From positions 31,037,690-31,101,689 of the forward strand of contig NC_067129.1 of NCBI RefSeq assembly GCF_021347895.1: a stretch of 64,000 nt of DNA. The letters are read 5' to 3'. The notes under the pieces are model-generated. The model was not told where the DNA came from, ran no database searches, and worked only from the letters and a program-made list of their open reading frames with translations. The position numbers were made by a program, and so were the translations under genes. This DNA comes from Acanthochromis polyacanthus (Eukaryota > Chordata > Actinopteri > Pomacentridae). The first letter of the stretch is position 1, and every line of letters begins with the position of its first letter. This document shows positions 26,341 through 37,760 of the stretch, piece by piece.

Positions 26341-28090
26341 TAAAACGGGACTCTCACAGAAAGATCATTTCAGTTAGATAAAGCATAACGAGAAGGGAAA
26401 ACCCAAAGACAAAACAGTAAATGTCATTTTACATTCATGACATTCCTGAACTACCAGTCAGGTAATAACTGTTGACTGATAATAACAATGGAGAGCAGTA
26501 AATCTGTTGGTCCTGGTCAAAGCTTTGGTGTCCAGACGAGCATAAACACCCAAACAAACGGTCCACCAAGCACGTAACCTCAACATCTATAGCTGGCCTC
26601 TACACGCCTCCAGCTTCCTGTCGCTGGCCGGGCGGAGTCTCCCTAATCACACGTCCATATCTCTTATCAGCGCCCAGAGGGGCCAAATCATAACTTCCTC
26701 AGAGACAAAGTCATTTAAAAAGGGAAGAGGCTGTTGCCTTCTGTGGTCATACTCAAACAGGAGCCCAGCAGATACAATCGCTTACGTAAACGCCGGGCTG
26801 AGAGGAGAGAGGCCCCTAAGCGTGGAAACTGAAGAATTTCAGCAAACATGCAGGCCAAGTAGAAAGTCTATTGTTGTTTCTGACAGGTATACAATGTTGG
26901 TTTGTTCCTCACTGAGCTCGTATTTCATTTGGTAATTAGGTCAGATATGGATTTAGACACATTCTTGAACCCATGACGTACTTTTTTCTCAATACTTTTT
27001 TTCTCAGAGGAAACTATTGCGTCATTGTTGGTCCATGTTTTGATGAATTAGTTAGAAACCATTACAGACATTCAAGTCAAGTTAATATACCGATAACAGC
27101 AGTCAATGTAGTCAGTATATTTCCTGTATTTTTTTAAAAAAAAAGGTAGATATGCACGATTCATTTGAAGATTTCTACAACATAAAACCGTTTTTTATAT
27201 TATCAAGACACTTTTAAATCACAAATTAATGCAACACAAGTCTCAGCAGCCACAAAAAGACCCATGTCTGTTCACTTTAGCAATTACAAACGTAACTTTA
27301 AAGGCAAGCAGGCTAGCCTTGGCAAGCTATTTAGGTTACTATAGGGATTTTCAAATGTTTTATTTTAGACTCATTTTGATAATTCAACATATAAGGAAAA
27401 TACGTGCTCTGTGAGAAGAGCAGGACTGTAACTGTAGCTAGCATGTTAGCTAGCATTGTTAACAAGCAAATTAGCCCGCCAGTATAGCTAGCTAGACTTC
27501 TGTCAGAGTATATTTCTAAAGTTTGTGTTTTTTTAAAGAAAACTAAACTAGTTCATAGTTGTGATTCATCTGTGTCATTCATTTTTTTTATTCTTTGCCC
27601 ATCCATTCCATTTTTGTGAACACATTGTCTGGTGAGCAACTTAAGAGGATTTTTTAAAAAAAATTGACACAACCATCCACTTTTGGTGTTTAATAGTCAT
27701 TGACCTCACAAAACACGTCTTTGGCCACAACTCAAGAATTCAAATACAATTTAAATACATTTTAAATGTAAAAATCACCAAAATTACGCTATTTATCCAA
27801 TCCAGAAACTGTAAAAACAGAGCAAATCATTACTTTTCCAGCTTTGTCCTTGAATGAATTCTATGACATGCAATTCCATCATAAAAAATCAACAAAATTT
27901 AACCTCAGAATTGCTTTATTGTGCATGTCTCCAACAAGGTTTTACCAAAAATGAATGTGGCTGCACCAATATAAACAAGAAATTTCACATGGCTAGGTGC
28001 AACCAAGAAGCTTTCGGTTGAGCTGCAGGTGGTGTTGTACACAGAGACACATATGGAAACAAATGACAGAGACTGGGAGAGAAAACATAT
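26341..28090. other. non-coding, no gene seen
   Basis: 26560-26850 is GC-richer and unique-looking; the rest is AT-rich. A cluster of GCTAGC motifs lies at 27430-27500. No exon is recognised. Confidence 0.4.
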
Positions 28091-28326
28091 CCATCCATCC
28101 ATACACCGCTTTTTCCTCATTAGGGTCGCGGGGGGTGCTGGAGCTGACTCGGGTGAAGGCAGGGGACACCCTGGACAGGTCACCAGTCTGTCGCAGGGCT
28201 ACATATACAGACACACAATCACACTCACATTCACACCTACGGACAATTTAGAGTAACCAATTAACCTCAGCATATTTTTGGACTGTGGGAGGAAGCCGGA
28301 GTACCCGGAGAAAACCCACGCATGCC
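28091..28326 (-). mobile_element. SINE family A, 5'-truncated
   Basis: The plus strand reads CCATCCATCCATACACCGCT, GACCCT-type, GGACAGGTCACCAGTCTGTC, GGACTGTGGGAGGAAGCC: the antisense of a SINE whose 3' tail is (GGAT)n at 28091. Homology stops in the body at about 28326 before the tRNA-like head, so the copy is 5'-truncated. Open frames across it are non-functional by-products. Confidence 0.75.
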
Positions 28327-28339
28327 GAAATAAAACATA

Positions 28340-28560
28340 GTTACACAGCATGGCTGAAAAACAGAGCCAAACAGAGGAGCTGGTGGAGTTGGTGGAAGAT
28401 ATATTCAGCATGGTGAAACATCTTAGTAGAGTTGATGTGCAAAGTAGAGACAAAAGGTCTGAAGAGGCTGTAGAAAATGTGAGACAGCAGGATTACTTTC
28501 AGGCTCCTTTGCTCTGCTTTGTGTTTAGGTGGCAGCCATTTTATCAAACACATCTAGAAA
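28340..28560 (+). repeat. dispersed repeat R1 with short open frame
   Basis: This copy keeps an open frame from the ATG at 28350 (85 codons), with an acidic stretch TEELVELVEDIFSMVKHLS. Reverse-complement copies lie at 30131-30930 and another plus copy at 34480-34610; all share CAGCATGGTGAAACATCT or a close variant. I recognise no protein family; it may be the N-terminal coding part of an unknown mobile element or simply a repeat that happens to be open. Confidence 0.6.
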
Positions 28561-30130
28561 AGAACATAAACAGTGGAGTACACTTGAAACAGTGCTTGAC
28601 AGAATGATTCCCCACACTTGTTATGAGCAAGAAACACTCCTCACTAAAGTAAAGATATTCGCCATAATACCTGTGCGACACATGAACAATTAATTTCAAC
28701 TGCAATCCGGCCTTTGTGTGGAAGCCGATGCAGAGAATTAGAAAAGGTTGAAAGGAGAAAGAAAGCTGCTATGAAACGTTTCTCGCTTGAAGCATAAAAA
28801 AATGTTGAGGTAATCCGGGATGTTTACAATACGCAGCGACAGAAATCATTTTCTCAGTCTGTCTGCACGGCTCAGAAGAGGATTTTCTGAGAAAATATTT
28901 GCCCACCACAAACCTCCATGAAATGTTAAACCTGCTCCATGAAAAAACAGGCCCGTCGCAGTTAGCAGCTAGAATACCGCCAAGGGCATTTCTTGTTTTC
29001 ATATTCAGACAGCATGAAATATGGCCAGCATTAGTCTCCACTAAAGAACAACAGCAGCCGTTTGCCCGTGACGGATTGCTTCTTCAAACACTTCTTCTTG
29101 TTTTTTTTTGTTTTTTTTACTGCCTATTTATTCAGAAGAAGGAAAAGAACCTTATTCTCGTTTTATTTTATGTGACATATTGAAACTTTTGCTCAGATTT
29201 AACTTGACAGCCGGACGGAAACTTGGCTTTTGAAGTGGTCTCGCTCCAGCCAGGGGTCAGCGGCGCTGCATCACGGCATAAAGCAGATGGCCCAGATATG
29301 TAAACACTGAGGGGGAGATTCAACCAGTGTGGCAGCCTTCAAAACAACAGAGAAAGAAGGGAACAGGCCAAGAAATTAAGGACAGAATGGTAAAACATGG
29401 ACCGATTAGCATAACTATGTATACTCCGACTTTTTAAACAACCGGATAGTTAAGCGCCGAGCCTGTTATTTGGCATTTAAGATCAAGTATTCTTGCTAAG
29501 CCTCGATTGTCCCGAGAAGTTCTGTAAATCCTGGGATGTGTGGATCTAAATAATCACCCTCACTGCTTGTCATTGTGGAACCTCAAGTGTCAAGAGTTTA
29601 AAAGTCTTTTAAACCAGTTTTCCACTTTAAGCAGGTCTTAATGTGCTGCTTTTGGCCAAATGTGGTTTCTGTAAAAAGCGTTTGAGGTCACAGCCTGCAG
29701 GGGAAAATCTGAGCAGGGAGAAACCAAACAATTGTTATTATTAGAATTATCTTGGGGCCCTTGAGGAAAAACATTCAGCCCCAAATCCCTGTGGAACACA
29801 TGTGGATAGAGAGGGATTGCAGGCCGAACTCAGATGTAGAAGAAGCACAGTGGAACAGGGATGAAAAGCTTCAAAACAAAGTTGGGTTTCTTTGATTCAT
29901 CACATGTTACAAGCTGTGCAACTTTTCGGCAAAAACAAATCACACTGAAATGCTGAAATCCTGGCAGACAAAATCGTCAAAGACCAATGTTTTGGTTCTT
30001 AATGTTACCAACAACTTTGACTTTTTGGATCCAGATGTCACTGTTTATACCAAGAGAAAAAGAGCAGGTGTTTTAAGTATGTTTATGCTGTTTCTAAGTT
30101 TAGTTTTAATGTTTAAGTTAAAGGAACTCA
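28561..30130. other. non-coding, no gene seen
   Basis: No recognised exon. 28770-29500 looks unique and moderately GC-rich. A T-rich run lies at 29098-29120. Confidence 0.4.
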
Positions 30131-30930
30131 GTCTAAAATTGTCCAAAATGACTCAGAGCTTCTTTAAAATAACCTGAAACTTCATCAAGGCAACATAAAA
30201 TGGTTAAAAAATTGACTACAAATTTGTGGAAACTAACAAAAAAGTCCAAACTGACTCCGAAATTGTCCAAAATAACTCAAAAAATGCCCTAAATTGAATT
30301 AAAGTAGTTAAAAAAATTACTCAAATTTATTTTATATGACAAATTTTGAGTCATTTCTCACAATATTAGTCATTTTGGACACGTTTTAGTCCAGTTTTGA
30401 GTCTCTGCTCATCAGCTGTAGAAAGATGTTTCACCATGCTGGATGTATCTTCAACAACGTCCTCCTCTGTTCACTGTTTCTGAGTCATGCTGCATTCATT
30501 TTATTCATTTGTTAAACATGCTACTGTCGTCTTTGTCTGAAAGTGTCCAACATGACTCAAAGCATCTCTAAAATAACTTGAAACTTGGTCAAAGCAATAT
30601 TAAATGGTTAAAAATTGACTCAAAATGTGTAGAAAGTAACAAAACAATTCCAAACTAAGTCCCAAATCTAAAATAACTAAAAAAAAAAAAGGTCTACATT
30701 GTATTGAAGTAGCTCAAAATTACTGAAGTTTTGTTCATCGTGACAATTTTTGAGAAATTTTTGGACAATTTGAGTCATTTTGGACAAGTTTCAGTCCAGT
30801 TTTGAGTCTCTGCTCATCAGCTGCAGAAAGATGTTTCACCATGCTGGATGTATCTCAAACAACTTACTCCTCTGTTCACTGGTGATGAGCCTTGCTGCAT
30901 TTATTTCATTCATCCAGGATAGTCTCTCTT
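30131..30930 (-). repeat. tandem duplication of repeat R1 (period about 400 bp)
   Basis: Two direct copies, about 30131-30520 and 30535-30930, share ATGACTCANAGC, AAATGGTTAAAAA-TTGACT, TCATTTTGGACA, AGTCCAGTTTTGAGTCTCTG and GAAAGATGTTTCACCATGCTGG, with diverged sequence between. Both are antisense to the copy at 28340. Their versions of the frame still show SMVKHLS but carry stops. Confidence 0.85.
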
Positions 30931-31860
30931 GTCGTCTACTCTCTATTCCGTGGAAACACTGCCTGTAGTTCATCTGAAACTTTCTGAATTTTCGCCTTGT
31001 GACTGTTGGTCACAGCTGAGACATTCATGGCTTCTACGTTGTGCTCAGAAGTGCAGAATTTTTAGTTTTTATAGAATATGGTGCAAATGGATAATTTTTG
31101 GTAAATTTAATGAGACATGTATAATTAGGTGATTTTAAAGAATTACCACAATTTTAAGATTTGGTTAGATGTCCAGATAGAGCCACGTGATGAGTTCAAG
31201 GACCATTGTAAAGTTGATAATCTGACAATTCTTTCTGTTTCTACTTTTAAAAAATGGCGTAATTTTGCATTAAAAAAAAGAAAAGAAAACATGCCTTTCA
31301 ACACTGGTGCATTTTTGCGTTCAGAGGGTTAAATTTTCATTAATGCACCTGTACTTTAAGAACTTCCAAAGCTCAGAATATCTACATTTTGCATCCATGA
31401 CGAACTTTCAGACATGTTTTGCCGTAGACTCACCTTTGGACTTGGTTGTTTTTCATTCCTTCATGGGTCTAATTAACAGATGGTTAGCACATGGGAACCA
31501 TCACGTTAATCCGGTGGTCCATGGCAACAGCCTCTAAGGGAAAACTCCAACAGACAGACAGAAGACGAAGAGAAGGGAAACATTAAAAACGTCTTTCCTC
31601 CTCTCTCAGAAGCTCCCATCCCCACTCTCACCCAATTAGCATTAATTAAAATGGCCTCTTCTAGGAGCCACAGTTAATTAATAGCCTGTATGAGCTTCCA
31701 GTTTTTTTTCCATGTTTTTTTTCTTTCACCCAAATGCAAATGTAATTAAACTTCATAAACAGAAGACTGATTAAGTGCAAATATTTGCCCTCTTAAAGCG
31801 GGGGGAGCATGAAATGATTATAATTGAATCAAATGCTGTTTCTCTTCTCCGTGTTTGCAG
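30931..31860. other. non-coding stretch up to the first recognised exon
   Basis: A GCGTTCAGAGGGTTAA terminus near 31318 matches the right end of the MITE at 16466-16988, but no left partner is seen. 31560-31860 is unique-looking, with ATTAATTAAAATGG and TTAATTAATAGC motifs, and ends in the pyrimidine-rich acceptor of exon a. Confidence 0.4.
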
Positions 31861-31932
31861 AGATTGAAGCCAAGGAGGCCTGCGATTGGCTGCGAGCCGC
31901 CGGCTTCCCCCAGTATGTGCAGTTATTCAAAG
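31861..31932 (+). CDS. stard8: exon a: start of SAM domain
   Basis: It follows a TTTCTCTTCTCCGTGTTTGCAG acceptor and ends AAAG before GTAAAT. It encodes IEAKEACDWLRAAGFPQYVQ then LFK, the invariant opening of the SAM domain in this family. It begins with the last two bases (AG) of a split codon, so a further upstream exon must exist. The IEAKEACDW border is where alternative first exons join in the human relatives. Confidence 0.95.
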
Positions 31933-32039
31933 GTAAATATGAGCCACTGAGGCCCAAAGAGTTCAACACGATACAGAGCAAATCCAGATGAGGCCTCGGA
32001 CGGCGTCTTATTGCTTCATTCGTCTTGTTTGTGTTTCAG

Positions 32040-32121
32040 ACTGCAGGTTCCCCGTCGACATTGAGCGAGCGAAGCACGATCACCACTTCCTGGATAAGGA
32101 TGCGCTCGATTCACTCTGCAG
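32040..32121 (+). CDS. stard8: exon b: middle of SAM domain
   Basis: It continues the frame with DCRFPVDIERAKHDHHFLDK and DALDSLC. The 107-bp intron before it is the shortest but one in the gene. The ending LDxDxLxxLCRRL pattern is conserved in all family members. Confidence 0.95.
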
Positions 32122-32392
32122 GTAACACATGTTCCAAATGATGTACAGAACATCAAAAACACCTTAAAACAATTAAATGCAACCACAAAGCAGAAAATAC
32201 AAGCTAGAAATTAGACTGATGGGACTGTTTGAGAGGCTCATACCATAATTAGAAAATGTGAGGTTTTGGATCTGTTAACACGTTTTGATTCTTTATGCGT
32301 AAGAAGAACTCGATCCATAGTAAAAATGTTACCATCAGGGCTGATAAACCTAAATTAAATGATTCCATACATTTTAAAGTTTTTTGATTTCA

Positions 32393-32540
32393 CGAGGGCA
32401 AAAAAATGAATTAAAATGTTATTGATGATTAGAAAACACTTGTGCAGTTATGTTAGCACATGAATAAAAGTGTGAGTTTTCACAGAAAACTTCAAATTGT
32501 CTGGATGACCCCAAACTTTTGAATGGTGCTGTAGGTCAAC
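32393..32540 (+). mobile_element. hAT-like MITE, partial copy in intron
   Basis: GATGATTAGAAAACACTTGT through GACCCCAAACTTTTGAATGG matches the right part of the full copy 0.1 kb downstream. The left part is absent. Confidence 0.7.
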
Positions 32541-32652
32541 TTTAACTCATTAGGACCAACTTTAAATAATGTGGAGCAACTTTAACTAATATAGAACAAC
32601 TTGAGCTCCTTAAGAGCAACTTTAACTAATATAGAACAACTTTAATTCATGC

Positions 32653-33018
32653 ACACTACACTTCAAAAGTTTGGGGTCACTTAGAAATGTCCTTATTTTT
32701 GAAAGGAAAGCAATTTATTTCAGTGAAGATAGCATTAAATGAATGATAAATCCAGTGTAGACATTGTTAATGTGCTAAATGACTATTCTAGCAGGAAACA
32801 GCTGGTTTTTAATGGAATATCTCCATAGGGGTACAGAGGAACATTTCCAGCAACCATCACTCCTGTGTTCTAATGCTACATTGTGTTAGCTAATGGTGTT
32901 GAAAGGCTCATTGATGATTAGAAAACCCTTGTGCAGTTATGCTAGCACATGGATAAAAGTGTGAGTTTTCATGGAAAACATGGAATTGTCTGGATTACCT
33001 AAACTTTTGAATGGTAGT
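32653..33018 (+). mobile_element. hAT-like MITE, near full length (about 366 bp)
   Basis: The left end ACACTACACTTCAAAAGTTT (GGGGTCA) and right end TAAACTTTTGAATGGTAGT are inverted termini. I recognise this family (CACTNCCRTTCAAAAGTTTG) as very common in fish; the hAT assignment is from memory. It has no coding capacity. Two further copies in the window are truncated (5513-5727, 32393-32540). Confidence 0.8.
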
Positions 33019-33456
33019 TTATATTGAAATGTGTTGAGATTAAAAAATGAAGCATTTTTGGTTTATTTAACCCAAACATGAAGATTCCACATTTTCCTTC
33101 TAAACAAGTTTGCTCTTTGGCCAGTTAAATATTTCTTTTTAGAGTTTTTTTAGGCTAAACAGTTTTGGTAAGGAGAGAAGGTTCTTTCTTCCTTAATGAT
33201 GCCGGCTCAGGCTTTAAAATAGTTTCCTGTTTGCCAAAAGTTGCTGTTGCAGCACACAAAAAAACATAGTCCTTCACAAAGTGAGCAAATGGAGACTTTT
33301 AAATGTAATTTTAAATTTTAGGTCAAGTTTTCTCCAGATGACACTTTGATACACAAACTCCTTTATTTATATTGAAACTCTCTGCATAGTGCTGCCATAA
33401 ATAATGAATTTCTTGCCGCCTGTACCTCGTCTAATTCTCTCTTCGTCCTCTTTCAG

Positions 33457-33520
33457 GAGATTAATCACTTTAAACAAATGCGTGGAAATGAGGCTGGAGC
33501 CACGAAGATCAAAACACCGG
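33457..33520 (+). CDS. stard8: exon c: end of SAM domain
   Basis: It encodes RLITLNKCVEMRLEPRRSKH then R after completing the split Arg codon, and is followed by GTGAGT. LNKC is a family-conserved motif. Basic residues close the domain. Confidence 0.93.
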
Positions 33521-35063
33521 GTGAGTGCTGAGAGCAAATGCTGAGAAACTCGAACACGGCGGGGAGGCGTCACGCCATGAAATCTGCTGGATAAGCATCA
33601 TCAGATATTGACTGATATCAGCTGATCCGTTCTCCTCCTTCATCTCAACAGTTTCTCATCCTAGGAAAAAAATATGTCCAGGAGGAGTCCAGAAAACACA
33701 GAATTAAAGCTTCATTGTCTTCAGTTTAACATCTTTTTATTAATATTATACCACTTGTTACTGTTCCCGATTAGACACAACAAAGGGATGTTGACATCAG
33801 GTATTATTTACTTCATGTCTATGGGGTAAATATTAAAAAGTAATTCTCAATTTTACAATTTCAAAAAAAAAATTTAACAATCCAGCACTAATTTTGGAAC
33901 AGTTTCATTTGATTTGTAAGTTTTTGGTCTCTGAGGACAGGTTTATTTCCTGCTATGACAAAATATGAGAAACAGACTTCATACCAGGCAAAATAAGAAG
34001 TTAAGATGATATTTACAGCTTTCTGCTCAAGGTAAAATTAATGTAAACAAAAATGAAATTGTTTGTAAAAACCTCAAAACTCCAGAGTTTGCCAAGTTGA
34101 AAAGTATGTTATCTTTGCAAAAATGGAACCATGTATGCCAGACACTGGAAAAAAAACAGGAAAAATCATTGGATTTTTAACTTTCCAGTGGTTCTTGAAC
34201 TAATCTACTCATCTGTGAAGTTATTTTGTCTTGCAAATGAACCAAATCTTAGCTTAAAATTATTATATTTCAACCACGTCGCCTCATTCTACTTGATTCG
34301 TTTAAGAAAATATGCAGAAATACATCAGATCCTGTAGAAAATCATGTGTCACATGACTGAATTCTGTGAATTTTCAGCTGATCTGGATTTTGTGTTTACA
34401 CAGAGCTGAGATGAGACAAGTATTGAAATAATTTAGAGAGACTGAAGGGAAAATTAAACACGGTGTATCAATAAAATAAATGCAGCATGACGCATAAACA
34501 GAGGAGCAAGTTGTTGGAGATACATTCAGCATGGAGAAACATCTCTCTACAGATGACTTGCAAAGTCGTGTAAAAAAGTCTGTAGAGGCTTCAAAAATCT
34601 AAGTAATTAACTACAATTAGCTACAATTTTTAACTTGCATTGGTAACACCTGTGAGGAAACAATGCTGGATGTGTCGATTCCAGGTTGGCCAGATTTTTT
34701 ATAAAATGAATACTGAAAGAAATGAAACCTTTTTTATGCTTTATAGAGTTACAACTATTTCATACTGCACAGAAAACATTTTAGAGCTCTCTCTACTTTG
34801 AGTCATGGTTGTGCTGTTTCCATAGTGGTGCAGGACTTTATATTGCAGTTAAAAATGAGTCCACTGTGAAGAAAAATGCTACAAGAAAAAAACTGCTTGG
34901 TGCTAAATACAACATACTGTATAGTCATATTTGAAGCAATGGAGAATTTAATACATTGACTTTTTATGGGATAAGAGTCAAAAACATCCTTGGAATTCAA
35001 CATGTTCTTATGTGTTTGCTGATTTTCACATCTTCTTGACTGGCTGATCTCTTCTTCTTCCAG
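33521..35063 (+). other. intron with fragments of two dispersed repeats
   Basis: 34480-34610 is another R1 copy (AGCATGGAGAAACATCTCTC), and 34803-34850 matches the interior of the MITE at 16466-16988. The R1 copy starts here in the same orientation as at 28340. The rest is AT-rich. Confidence 0.6.
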
Positions 35064-35623
35064 AGAGACGACTGTGATGAGGAAGACTTCTGCGCCATCA
35101 GCCCCAACTGGACCTACGACCGGCGGACGCGACAGTGGCGGCGCCTCGACTCCACTGTGGACATCCTCCACCTGTCCGACAGCCCGACCCGACCCAGCGA
35201 CCGCCATGACGTCTGCTCCATCCACAGCTCCAGCAGCACCGAGAGCGAAGGCCACGATGGCCACCACAAGAGTTCCGGAGAACCCGTCGCCACCTCCACC
35301 GCCAGCACCGCCACCGACGATCAGGAGACCAGCAGGAGCTCCTCCCGCTGCTCCTCCACTAACAAGACCCAGTCCCTGGACACGTCCTTCAGCGGACCGC
35401 CCTCTCCTAGAGGAAGTGGTGGAGGATCGTCCACCATGAGCCTGGAAGCTGAGGGCTCCTTCCCAGACAAGCCGCCCAGGAAGAAGGGCACCACTCTGCT
35501 GAGGAAGATGGAGAAACTGAGGCTGAGGGGGACGGCCGGCTTCCTCCTGTCGGATCATAGCGGTGGAGGCAACAGGCGTCTGATAAGTGGGCCGGTTGTG
35601 GTCCAAGAGGAGGAGCCGTCAAG
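35064..35623 (+). CDS. stard8: exon d: acidic segment and Ser/Thr-rich linker
   Basis: It opens RDDCDEEDFCAISPNWTYDR with RRTRQWRRLDS, the conserved post-SAM block (family: WTFQR...RWSR). DVCSIHSSSS follows, a VCSIHS match to STARD13, then a long low-complexity Ser/Thr/Pro stretch. It ends with TTLLRKMEKLRLRG and RLISGPVVVQEEE, equivalent to the family's LLKRMExL and ISGPxLQ motifs. It is GC-rich relative to its introns. Other-strand and other-frame ORFs over it (34803-35606, 35074-35439) are shadows. Confidence 0.93.
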
Positions 35624-35976
35624 GTGAGGACTGTGGATTATTACAATCTTACAGAAACCAAATGCACTCCTGAAGGTTCTTTACTCCAGCAGAATTCAAA
35701 CAGTTAATTCCATTAAAAAACAATCAGGGCTTTCCACATGACCTCTTCAGAATCAGCACTCTGTATTTGCAAAACATGCAAAATTTTGCCTTCATGTTAC
35801 GAATATTTTCCCAGTTACAGGACCTTGAAGTACACACTTCACAGTTCGCGTTTTTTCTAGCATTTTTGAGCCTCATAACTTCAGAAGTACATTTTTATCT
35901 ACAAGAAACTTTCCGGACTTAAAACACATTGGAGTTCTGATTTTTACAAAAATGCAACCAAATCAATTTTAAATCG

Positions 35977-36245
35977 ACTCCAGGTGTCACAGTCTAAACA
36001 CAAAATCTAATTTTTGTTCAGCACTATTCTTTCTATTACCAACTTTGAGCATCAACACTATGGGATAGAATGGAATAAAGAGTTTCAACAACAAAGCTGC
36101 AGCAGTTTAATGGCAAAGGGCCATAGAAGCAAGCGTTGGAGCCTTGGATGTGTTTCTGTGTTCCGATCATTCAGAAAACTTCTGAACAAAACAAAACTGT
36201 GTTCAACAAAAATGAGTTTTGGCTCTAGATTGTGACACCTGGAGT
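35977..36245. mobile_element. 269-bp MITE with about 45-bp inverted ends, intronic
   Basis: ACTCCAGGTGTCACAGTCTA... at the left is matched by ...TAGATTGTGACACCTGGAGT at the right, continuing inward to a TTTTTGTTCA / TGTTCAACAAAAA pairing with mismatches. No other copy is seen in the window and it has no coding capacity. Confidence 0.75.
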
Positions 36246-36566
36246 GGATGGTTTCAATTTTTAATAGAGCTCAGATGAGTTTTTCATCTTCGAAAATCTC
36301 CTGATTGAAATAAAGAAGTGTTAAATTTCGACTCATCCCTTTTAAGCGTTAAGGGTCTGTCCTGCCGCAAACTTTCCATTAAATGAGCCTACGTTATTGT
36401 GCTTAAAACACAGCTAATTGTGAGGAGGTCAGATAAGAACTTCTGTCAGATGTGGTTGATTTTATACGGAATGACTCAAAAATCTTCTGTCCAAATATCC
36501 AGTTTTATTCAGAATTACTCTTGTGCATCATTAACTGTTGACTTCTGTCTTCCTGAATGTCTTCAG

Positions 36567-36786
36567 TCCACAGGATCAGGCCAGCAGTCGAACGTCTTCG
36601 TCGCCTTCGTCTCCTTCGTCTCCTCACACCATCAGCAGTGGCAGCAGCAGTAACAGCCAATCAGAGAGCAGCAGCACTGTCAGCACGCCCAGCCCCGTCA
36701 CCCGGGTCAGGAGCAACTGCAAACGCTCCAACAGCGGCGTTGGTGATGGAACGAGTCGGAACAACCAGAACCACGCAGGAATGGAG
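36567..36786 (+). CDS. stard8: exon e: Ser-rich linker
   Basis: The acceptor TCTTCAG before T keeps frame; a second AG seven bases on (CACAG) would not. It encodes SPQDQASSRTSSSPSSPSS, then QSESSSTVSTPSPVTRVRSN, nearly the DLC1 sequence (SETSSAVSTPSPVTRTRS), then KRSNSGVGDG. It ends at GAG before GTAAGT. Confidence 0.88.
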
Positions 36787-37008
36787 GTAAGTCCCTGGAG
36801 GTCGACCCCTTAACCTCAGATTTTAACTGTAACACACTTGTAGGTCATTTAACACACTTTCAAGGAGGCTGACAAGCAAATAAAGTGGACTTTTTTGGTG
36901 TGTTTTTGTTGGTCTTAGTAGTTTATAATGTAAACAGCATTAAGTTTGTATGTGCAGTAGGCAGGTGGCAAAACTGAAAAAGCCATTTTAGAGCAGTTAC
37001 ACTGGACT

Positions 37009-37622
37009 ACGGATGTCCTGATCAAGTTTATTTGCCCCAAATTTTAACTAAGTCATTTAAAATCGGATACCATTTTCCAAGATAATACAAACTTCAAGTA
37101 CACTGTCTAAAATGTAGTGTCAGAAGGTAGGGTCTACTGGTTCCACAAGCTCTAAAGATATAGAAAACCTGTATTCGTTGCATGCATGCCAGAAATGTAT
37201 TGTGGTTTTAATATTTCAATTCAACTTTTAAAAACGTGATTTTGACCCCCTTAAGTATTGTAGATCAGCTGTAGTGCCTGGTTGTTTCACTATGTGTCAC
37301 CTCTTTTTTAATACTGTAGAGACCAGAGGAGGTGGTCACATAGACTACGAGCAGAGAGCATTGTGGGGGTTTAGCTAGCAACGGGCACCATGACCAAGAC
37401 TTCTGTGACACTTAATGACCTCCAGCCACTTTAAGACACACTGGGATTAAACAGGACGGTTTTCATATATTGCATATATAATGCTGCTGATGATTGATTT
37501 CTGAATGTCCTGCCACAAATTAGGATCTCCTTTTATGACACCTGCATGACAGCAAACACAGATAAAGTATTGCTTTTAGGTTACTGGTATTGATCAATTG
37601 AAATCTTTGGGACTGGATGTAG
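37009..37622. mobile_element. probable DNA element with unexpanded minisatellite locus
   Basis: The left end ACTACGGATGTCCTGATCAA and right end GGGACTGGATGTAGT are loosely inverted, like the element at 42667-43631. Inside, 37090-37200 matches the flanks of the 1491-2261 minisatellite but contains about one unit. 37330-37430 is the antisense of the unit tandemly repeated at 42890-43430 (AGCATTGTGGGGGTTTAGCT). Confidence 0.45.
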
Positions 37623-37760
37623 TCATTGTTATATTTCACACCAAGTGGTCTTGATGGTTGTAATTTCAAGTATTTAATGCATATTAATCTACATAGAGGG
37701 ATACCCAGTAAGCCAGTATTTTACCTTTTACCTCACTGATACATGCGTTCACTCTTTCAG

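Noticed and set aside
28029..28256. Overlapping ORFs on both strands near 28.0-28.25 kb
   Set aside because: They lie in the SINE family A copy and have counterparts only in that repeat.
35074..35439. 121-codon plus-strand Pro/Ala-rich ORF
   Set aside because: An alternative frame of exon d; the 35064 frame alone matches the family and joins its neighbours in phase.
34803..35606. 267-codon minus-strand ORF
   Set aside because: It lies opposite exon d of the plus-strand gene; the exon has family-conserved motifs and consistent splice phase, whereas the antisense product is low-complexity Gly/Ala/Val.
36574..36786. Alternative acceptor at 36573 for exon e
   Set aside because: CACAG there would put the exon out of frame with exon d; the TTCAG at 36566 keeps phase and the conserved STVSTPSPVTR sequence.
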